Assembly: GCA_035641235.1 (NCBI GenBank)
Contig: DASQUP010000288.1
Span: 1 to 19,357, forward strand
Direction of reading: 5' to 3'
Length of the DNA stretch: 19,357 nt
Source: DASQUP01 sp035641235
Lineage (GTDB): Bacteria; Actinomycetota; CADDZG01; WHSQ01
A program made the position numbers and the translations under genes. This document shows positions 14,391 through 19,357 of this stretch, piece after piece; position 1 is the stretch's first letter; every line of letters starts with the position of its first letter. Below the pieces are notes generated by a model. That model was not told the DNA's origin, did no database searches, and saw nothing but the letters and a program-made list of their open reading frames with translations.

Positions 14391-15191
14391 GTGGAATTGA
14401 AGGGGAAGGTCTGCGTCGTCACCGGCGCCTCGAGCGGCATCGGGCGGCGCGCCGCCATCGATCTGGCGGCACGGGGAGCAACCGTTTGTGGAGTCGCTCG
14501 GCGCGCCGAACGACTTGAGTCCGTCATCTCCGGGCTGTCCGGAGACGGGCACTCGATGGTGCCGGCCGACGTCACGAAGAAGACTCAGGTGAGGGCGATG
14601 GCGTCTCACGTGAAGGAAGTCCATGGTCGATGCGACATCCTCGTGAACTCCGCCGGCATCGGAGGCGCCGGCACATTCGATGGGCGCGCCGCCGTCGGGC
14701 GGACCGAGGAAGTGATGAAGACGAACTTCTTCGGCGCTTTGTACTGCACCGCAGAGCTGATGCCGCTTCTGGAGGAGGCGGCGCCGTGCAGCGTGGTGAA
14801 CATCGCATCGATCGCAGGCCGCCTGGCGCTCCGGGGTTCCTCCGCATACGCGGCCTCCAAGTTCGCTCTCGTCGGATGGTCGGAGGCGCTCCACTTCGAG
14901 CTGGCCGAGCGCGGCGTCTTCGTCAGCCTCGTCGAGCCGGGTCCTTTGCCAACCGAAGGTTTCCCCATGACGGGTCTGGTGAAGGATCCGCTGATGCGGC
15001 GCGTCTTGACGAGCGACGAAAAGGTCTCGTCGGCCATCCTCGACGCGGTCGCCCGGCGCAAGATGCAGAGAGTGGTGCCGCGCTGGTACTACCTGCTATC
15101 GATCGCTAGGGTGCTGGTGCCGCCCGTTTATCGGTTCGCACAAGGGCCGCTCGCCACCGTCCGGAAACACCGCGTCCCCGAGGACGGCTAG
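14391..15191 (+). CDS. Short-chain dehydrogenase/reductase (SDR), classical type
   Basis: NAD(P)(H)-dependent oxidoreductase with a Rossmann fold, 266 residues. The cofactor motif TGASSGIG is at 11-18, the adenine-ring contact ADVT at 59-62, NSAG at 86-89, Asn112 in KTNFFG, and the catalytic Ser140, Tyr153 and Lys157 (YAASK). VEPGPLPTEGF follows as the usual PG motif. The last 40 residues are basic and hydrophobic (WYYLLSIARVLVPPVYRF) and could touch the membrane. Substrate unknown. GTG 14391 has AGGAGGA 6 bases upstream and starts the conserved first strand. The gene appears to be transcribed alone. Confidence 0.9.
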   Translation: MELKGKVCVVTGASSGIGRRAAIDLAARGATVCGVARRAERLESVISGLSGDGHSMVPADVTKKTQVRAMASHVKEVHGRCDILVNSAGIGGAGTFDGRAAVGRTEEVMKTNFFGALYCTAELMPLLEEAAPCSVVNIASIAGRLALRGSSAYAASKFALVGWSEALHFELAERGVFVSLVEPGPLPTEGFPMTGLVKDPLMRRVLTSDEKVSSAILDAVARRKMQRVVPRWYYLLSIARVLVPPVYRFAQGPLATVRKHRVPEDG

Positions 15192-15258
15192 CCCGGCGCG
15201 CTGCTCGCGAACGGCTCACATCTCGAATCCATGCGGCTCCGAAGCTTGTGTGAACCGA

Positions 15259-15681
15259 CTAGGAACGCGACGAGATCTGTTGAACGGCCCAGCCGTTGCC
15301 GTCCGGATCGTCAAAGAACATGAAGCCGACGTTGTCTAGCGGGTCCGGCTGACGCCTCGGGCTCTCCGCCACTACCTCGATCTCACTGACTTTCACTCCT
15401 CGCTCCACGAGCTCGGTGCGAGCGGCCTTTATGTCCGAAACGACCAGCTGCAAGCCCTGTAGAGACCCGGGCGCCATTTGCTGGACGCCGACCCACGGGG
15501 TCAGCGTCCCAATGACGATTGAACACGCCGACCCAGGAGGCGTCAGCTGAACGAGACGCTGTCCGGAGTCGCTGAATTGGGTGTCGTGGTCGACGCGGAA
15601 GCCCAGCTTCTCCGTATAGAAGGCCTTCGCGTGATCGACGTCCGACACCGGAACAACTACAACCTCAAGGGTCCAATCCAT
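15259..15681 (-). CDS. VOC-superfamily (glyoxalase/bleomycin-resistance-like) protein
   Basis: 140 residues with two beta-alpha-beta-beta-beta modules: EVVVVPVSDVDHAKAFYTEKLGFRV at the start and LQLVVSDIKAARTELVERGVKV in the second half, ending in FMFFDDPDGNGWAVQQ with the usual metal-ligand position near DPDGN. The superfamily includes glyoxalases, dioxygenases, epimerases and drug-binding proteins, and this single-domain form cannot be assigned more closely. AGGAG lies about 6 bases before ATG 15681. The upstream gene on the same strand is the phosphoesterase, about 100 bases away. Confidence 0.88.
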   Translation of the reverse strand: MDWTLEVVVVPVSDVDHAKAFYTEKLGFRVDHDTQFSDSGQRLVQLTPPGSACSIVIGTLTPWVGVQQMAPGSLQGLQLVVSDIKAARTELVERGVKVSEIEVVAESPRRQPDPLDNVGFMFFDDPDGNGWAVQQISSRS

Positions 15682-15720
15682 TCCATCTCCTAGGGTCGCC
15701 TCACAGGCCGCGTCTCATTT

Positions 15721-15735
15721 GGACGGACCCCGTCC
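15721..15735. terminator. Small GC hairpin, possible terminator of the phosphoesterase gene
   Basis: GGACGG-ACC-CCGTCC makes a 6-base stem with a 3-base loop about 50 bases downstream of the phosphoesterase stop on the minus strand. There is no T-run, so the call is weak. Confidence 0.3.
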
Positions 15736-15784
15736 GCAAAATTCATCGGTGAGGCTCGAACCTGCCGGCGCGCCGCCCCCACGG

Positions 15785-17122
15785 CTACTGCCGGGAACCG
15801 CTCGTTTTTCGCCACACAAAGGAGCGCTCTTCGTCGCTCCCCAGCGCGTAGCGGCGGTGTATCCGCCCGGCGTTCTTGTACGCCTCCATCAGTAGACGCT
15901 CATCGGACAGTTGCACGAACCTGAACGCGTAACCTTCGTCGGAGACGTCCACGAGGGCATAGCCGAATGGAAAGTCGCGCGGGATCCCGACCTCATGAAC
16001 CGGGACCGTTCCGTATAGGCGCGTGCGCGCGTTGCGGTGAGTGTGGCCTGCAAACACTCCCCAGACGTTGCCCGAATCCGCAACGGCGTGGAGCCTCCCG
16101 GAGTCCTGATCTCGCAGTCCGAACACGACCGGCGGAAACCCGGTGAACGGCTGGGGAGGATGGTGGAGGAACACAAACGCCGGGCCGCCGTCCGGCGCTG
16201 CGACGTCGGCCAGGATCTCGTGTTGCAGAGTCGAAAGCGAGCCGCGCACGATCGCCCCGCCCTTCCCCTCCATGAAGGCCCCCGTGATCAAGTTGAACGG
16301 CGCGAAGGGAGACGCGGCATGTTCCGCCGAATCCAGAACCGCGAAGCGGAATCCCTTGTGCTCAACGAGCGTTCCGTCGGGGTCTCTGCCGAAGTGCTTT
16401 TTGAAGAGATCCCGCCCGTCCAGCGACCCGCTCGAATACGAATAGACATCGTGGTTTCCCATCATCGTGACGAGGGGAGGCTGCACGTCCAAGAGGACCG
16501 ACGCGGCGAGCTCATACTCGTCAGGGTCGCCGTGGTCCGTGATGTCTCCAAGCTGGACGACGAGTTCCGCTCCGGAGCGGTTGATGTCTGCGATGGCCGC
16601 TCGGGCCATGGTCTCGCCCGACGCGGAGCCGAAGTGGAGGTCGCCGAGGATCGCAAAGCGGAAGAGCGTCCTCCCGGGCGGCTCGATCTCGGGCGATTCG
16701 ACCGGCTCGAACGGAGGAGCCGACGGCAGCGACTCCGGCAGGCTAAGGATCGCGCGTTCTTCGAGTCCAAGCTCAGCGACACGGTCGGCCACGTTTCCCA
16801 GGAAGGGCGATGCGTGCGCCTCCATCCAGTCGCCCAGACGGGTGACGAAGATGTCGCCGAGCGGCTGCTCCCCAGGCGCCCGTCCCGCGAGGTTCATGAT
16901 CCACGCAGCGTGAGCCTCTACGAGGGCATCGTCGGTTCGGGCCGACCTTCGTCCAAGCTCCGCGCCCACGATCCCCGCGCGCTCGTCCGCCCGGCCTGCG
17001 GACTCCTCGTACCGGGGCCCCTCATCCGCCCAGGTTCGATACACGACTGCCCTTGCTGCCTCGACCACCCACGCCGAGCGGAGCAGGTCCTTGACGGTGT
17101 CGGCTGCCAGGTCCCGTGCCAT
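15785..17122 (-). CDS. Calcineurin-like metallophosphoesterase with an unassigned N-terminal helical domain
   Basis: Probable dimetal phosphoesterase of 445 residues. The catalytic domain (about 152-405) has every metal motif: GDLH (160-163), GDITDHGD (192-199), GNHD (222-225), FLHHPP (318-323) and GHTHRN (359-364). The target could be a phosphodiester such as a nucleotide or phospholipid; this cannot be read. Residues 1-135 form a helix-rich domain with VEAARAVVYRTW (20-31), VEAHAAW (68-74) and MEAHASPF (100-107), which I do not recognise. It is joined by a Pro/Glu-rich linker (about 130-150). No signal peptide is visible. Start: the frame is open to ATG 17212, which would leave 10 bases to the divergent deaminase gene. 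ATG 17122 leaves room for promoters and is preferred, but neither has a clear ribosome binding site. Confidence 0.88.
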   Translation of the reverse strand: MARDLAADTVKDLLRSAWVVEAARAVVYRTWADEGPRYEESAGRADERAGIVGAELGRRSARTDDALVEAHAAWIMNLAGRAPGEQPLGDIFVTRLGDWMEAHASPFLGNVADRVAELGLEERAILSLPESLPSAPPFEPVESPEIEPPGRTLFRFAILGDLHFGSASGETMARAAIADINRSGAELVVQLGDITDHGDPDEYELAASVLLDVQPPLVTMMGNHDVYSYSSGSLDGRDLFKKHFGRDPDGTLVEHKGFRFAVLDSAEHAASPFAPFNLITGAFMEGKGGAIVRGSLSTLQHEILADVAAPDGGPAFVFLHHPPQPFTGFPPVVFGLRDQDSGRLHAVADSGNVWGVFAGHTHRNARTRLYGTVPVHEVGIPRDFPFGYALVDVSDEGYAFRFVQLSDERLLMEAYKNAGRIHRRYALGSDEERSFVWRKTSGSRQ

Positions 17123-17222
17123 GACCGGGCAGGATAAGCCCCTCCCCAGGTAATCGGCCCCGGTTGCGGGCGCGTCCGTTCCCGGCCAGAATCCAACCCG
17201 TCGAGCATCCAAGGGGAGGCAC

Positions 17223-17684
17223 GTGGCGCAGACACCGGCACAGGCAGAGCGGACCGATTGGGACCATTACTTCCTCAACATCGCCCGTGAGACCGCGACG
17301 AGGTCAAACTGCGTCCGGCGCCAGCACGGAGCGGTGATCGTAAAGAACCGGAGGATCTCCTCCACCGGCTACAACGGCCCGCCCTCCGGCCATCCGCATT
17401 GCGACGAGGGAGCTTGCCCACGAGCTCGGGAAGACTCGGTGAGCGGGTGGGGGCATGACAACTGCATCGCCATCCACGCCGAGGCGAACGCGATCCTTTA
17501 TTCGTCTCCGGTCGAGAGAGACAACGCCACGATCTACATCACCGGAGTCCCGTGTTTCACCTGCGCCAAACTGATCGCCAACTCCGGAATCCGTGAGGTC
17601 GTGACTACCGGAGAGCCCTACAACGAATGGGACCGCGTGCGGGACTTCCTACTGAACTGCAACGTTCGAGTCCGCCTGATCTAG
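17223..17684 (+). CDS. dCMP deaminase-type zinc deaminase (ComEB-like)
   Basis: Zinc hydrolase that removes the amino group of a cytosine nucleotide, probably dCMP to dUMP on the thymidylate route; 153 residues. The zinc site is clear: HAEANAIL (His and catalytic Glu) and PCFTCAKLI with two cysteine ligands. The N-terminal YFLNIARETATRSNCVRRQHGAVIV and TGYNGPPSG are hallmarks of the dCMP/deoxycytidylate deaminase group, as distinct from tRNA adenosine or riboflavin deaminases. The HCDEGACPRA insertion with its Cys/His residues is common in this group and may hold a second zinc. GTG 17223 is preceded by GGGGAGG (17213-17219). It ends 5 bases before the convergent methyltransferase stop. Confidence 0.9.
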   Translation: MAQTPAQAERTDWDHYFLNIARETATRSNCVRRQHGAVIVKNRRISSTGYNGPPSGHPHCDEGACPRAREDSVSGWGHDNCIAIHAEANAILYSSPVERDNATIYITGVPCFTCAKLIANSGIREVVTTGEPYNEWDRVRDFLLNCNVRVRLI

Positions 17685-17689
17685 CGGGC

Positions 17690-18328
17690 TTACTTCACTG
17701 CTTCGATCAGATAGGCGAGGCGAGAGCGTCGGAACGACGTCACGGTCAGGCCGGCCGCAGCGATCTCCCCGGCGATGTCGGGCCCGGATCTGAGAATCGT
17801 GGGGAGGCGGCGCGCCGCCGATCCGGGCAGCGCCGCACCGACTGGAGCCACGATCACCGACACGAGCAGGGGAGAGCGCGGCGCCAGGACCCGCGCCAGC
17901 TCTCCGAGCGCGCCGCTGAGTCCGGGCATTACCTGAAGTCCGTTCGTACACAGCACGGCACCAAAGGACTCGTCGGGGAAGGGGAGCCGATGGATGTCGG
18001 CCTGCATGACGACGAGGTTCTGCAATCCGATGCGCGCCGAATCCCGTCCCGCCCGTTCCGCCATTCCCCGCGCGTAGTCCGCCCCCACCACCACGCCGTC
18101 GTGACGGGCCGCCGTTTCGGTGGTGAAGTAGGCGGTGCCAACCGGGACGTCGAGGATGGGGCGGCCCTCCGCCGCCTGCACGGCGCGCCGCCCCTGCTCG
18201 ACGACGAGCGGGTACAGCCCTCCACCCAGCACACGAAACGATCCCTTGATGACGACTGGTTCGTACACGCGGCCCGCCGCCCACGAGTAGACGCCCCCGA
18301 TCGCACGCTGGATGCGAGAGTCAGCCAT
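17690..18328 (-). CDS. Class I SAM-dependent methyltransferase, UbiE-like
   Basis: Transfers a methyl group from S-adenosylmethionine to an unknown acceptor; 212 residues. Motif I is ILDVPVGTAYFT (58-69), with Pro at the first glycine position of the usual DxGxGxG. The acidic residue after strand 2 is Asp84 in VVVGADYA, and motif post-II is QADIHRLPFPDESF (109-122) with Asp111. The N-terminal YSWAAGRVYEPVVIKGSF resembles small-molecule methyltransferases of the UbiE type. The ATG at 18328 overlaps the stop of the ligase gene by 8 bases, so translation is likely coupled. The frame is open further upstream, but that part lies in the ligase gene and looks like a shadow. Confidence 0.85.
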   Translation of the reverse strand: MADSRIQRAIGGVYSWAAGRVYEPVVIKGSFRVLGGGLYPLVVEQGRRAVQAAEGRPILDVPVGTAYFTTETAARHDGVVVGADYARGMAERAGRDSARIGLQNLVVMQADIHRLPFPDESFGAVLCTNGLQVMPGLSGALGELARVLAPRSPLLVSVIVAPVGAALPGSAARRLPTILRSGPDIAGEIAAAGLTVTSFRRSRLAYLIEAVK

Positions 18329-19357
18329 CGGTCCGGCCGGGCATGTCGTCGTACATGCACTCCTCCGGCGACTTGTCAGTGCGGAGGCCTTTGAAAGAAG
18401 GTGCGCGCAGCCTCCCGACCGAGGTGACCTCCCGGTATTCCACGCGCGCAACCAGCTCTGGTCGCATCCAATGTGGATCTCGGATCGGCTTTCCGAACCG
18501 CCCTGCCCTTACCGCCTCGACGCCTCCCTCGAAAGGACACTCGTCGCTCTCGGCGTCGCGCAGCCGGGGGATGAGATCGGCCAGCATCTGATCGGTGAAC
18601 CCCGTTCCCACTGCGCCGAGGAACCGGAGTTCATCCCCCTCGTACGCGCCAACGAGCAGCGAGCCGAAGCTCGACGAGCGTGATCCTTCACCACGGGACC
18701 ATCCGCCGACGACCACGTCGGCATCGTGCGTTGTCTTGATCTTCAGCCACTCACGGCTGCGCCGCCCGGGCCGGTACGGCGAGCCGGCCTTCTTGGCGAT
18801 GATCCCTTCGAGTCGTGCGTTGCGGGCCGCCTCGAACAGCGCGCTTCCGGCGCCGCGTTCGTAGTGTGAGACCTGGATGAGATTGGACGGGACGATGACC
18901 TCGGACAGAAGCTCCTTGCGTCTCTCCACCGACTCGCCGATCAGAGACCGGCCGTCGAGATACAGCAGATCGAACACGACGTAGACGATGGGGCAAACTT
19001 TCATGGCGCGTTTGATCTCGTGTTCGTTCTGCAGGTTCATCCGGGACTGAAGCCGCTCGAACGACGGACGGCCGTCCTGAAAGGCGACGATCTCTCCGTC
19101 GACCACCGCCTCCAGGGCAACCACACGCTCATGGAATCGCTCGAGTTCGGGATAGGTCGCGGTGATATCCCTCCGGTTGCGGGATAGGAGAAGGGTCTCC
19201 TCGTCGGCGCACACCGCGATTGCTCTTATGCCGTCCCACTTCACCTCGAACAACCAGCGGTTGTTGTCAAAGGCTTTCTCTGTAAGCGTGGCCGCCATCG
19301 GGGTGAGGTCGGGGAGGTCCTCACGGGGCTCCCGTTCCTGAGCTGCGAGGAAGGCCA
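18321..19357 (-). CDS. ligD: ATP-dependent DNA ligase, LigD-type ligase domain, 5' end missing
   Basis: Nick-sealing ligase of the kind used in bacterial non-homologous end joining. The frame runs to the right edge. The first visible residues (AFLAAQEREPREDLPDLTP) run without a break into MAATLTEKAFDNNRWLF, and the PMAATL segment is normally internal, so ATG 19298 is probably not the start. Motif I is FEVKWDGIRAI with the nucleophile lysine, then DGEIVAF, motif III YVVFDLLYLDG, motif IV LEGIIAKKAGSPY and motif V WLKIKTTHDADVVVGG. The C-terminal OB domain includes FLGAVGTGFTDQML and ends near FKGLRTDKSPEEC. A polymerase or phosphoesterase domain may precede it outside the window. The methyltransferase gene follows with an 8-base overlap. 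Sequence and length differ from the LigC-like ligase at 6663-7697. Confidence 0.88.
   Translation of the reverse strand, partial: AFLAAQEREPREDLPDLTPMAATLTEKAFDNNRWLFEVKWDGIRAIAVCADEETLLLSRNRRDITATYPELERFHERVVALEAVVDGEIVAFQDGRPSFERLQSRMNLQNEHEIKRAMKVCPIVYVVFDLLYLDGRSLIGESVERRKELLSEVIVPSNLIQVSHYERGAGSALFEAARNARLEGIIAKKAGSPYRPGRRSREWLKIKTTHDADVVVGGWSRGEGSRSSSFGSLLVGAYEGDELRFLGAVGTGFTDQMLADLIPRLRDAESDECPFEGGVEAVRAGRFGKPIRDPHWMRPELVARVEYREVTSVGRLRAPSFKGLRTDKSPEECMYDDMPGRTDG

Noticed and set aside
16037..17137. 366-codon plus-strand frame opposite the phosphoesterase.
   Set aside because: The phosphoesterase on the minus strand has every catalytic motif; the plus frame is an arginine-rich shadow.
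17123..17212. N-terminal 30-residue extension of the phosphoesterase starting at ATG 17212.
   Set aside because: It would leave 10 bases between divergent genes, has no ribosome binding site, and its sequence looks non-conserved. Not fully excluded.
18321..19357. A complete non-homologous end joining cluster.
   Set aside because: Only the ligase domain is in the window; no Ku gene or polymerase domain is visible, so the cluster cannot be claimed.

Overview
The window is dense, GC-rich DNA with several GTG starts. It carries a PucR-type regulator, two different ATP-dependent DNA ligases, a luciferase-like flavin oxidoreductase, a DrrAB-type exporter and a YkuD L,D-transpeptidase. This mix fits a high-GC Gram-positive (Actinomycetota), but no rRNA or marker gene is present to place it more precisely. 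I see no tRNA, rRNA, CRISPR array, transposase or phage gene. Nearly all of the sequence is coding and no gap exceeds about 260 bases.

Left part (1-6640): a minus-strand operon for uptake and breakdown of a polyamine or GABA-like amine. In transcription order it holds a class III (GabT-like) aminotransferase, an aldehyde dehydrogenase, a PotA-like ABC ATPase and a PotD-like substrate-binding lipoprotein that runs off the left edge; permease genes would be expected beyond it. A PucR/CdaR-type regulator is transcribed divergently. The shared 191-base promoter region contains a perfect 13-base inverted repeat, the best operator candidate in the window. The expected pathway is import, transamination to a semialdehyde, then oxidation to the acid.

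Middle part (6641-12626): a stand-alone LigC-like DNA ligase sits 22 bases after pucR, followed by a luciferase-like flavin oxidoreductase. A DrrB/DrrA-type ABC exporter pair (minus strand, 4-base overlap) converges on it. A second, unrelated aldehyde dehydrogenase is divergent from drrA and is followed closely by a small HExxH protein resembling a membrane zinc protease.

Right part (12627-19357): a secreted L,D-transpeptidase whose leader can pair with its own ribosome binding site, a hairpin-rich convergent terminator region, a small GlsB/YeaQ-type membrane protein, a short-chain dehydrogenase, a VOC/glyoxalase protein, a calcineurin-like phosphoesterase with an unassigned N-terminal domain, a dCMP-deaminase-type zinc enzyme, and a methyltransferase translationally coupled to a LigD-type ATP-dependent DNA ligase domain that runs off the right edge.

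Most genes belong to known families. I did not find a clearly new multi-gene system. The points most worth following up are the pseudoknot-capable leader of the L,D-transpeptidase, the small HExxH protein, the N-terminal domain of the phosphoesterase, the ligase-methyltransferase coupling and the palindromes in the divergent promoters.
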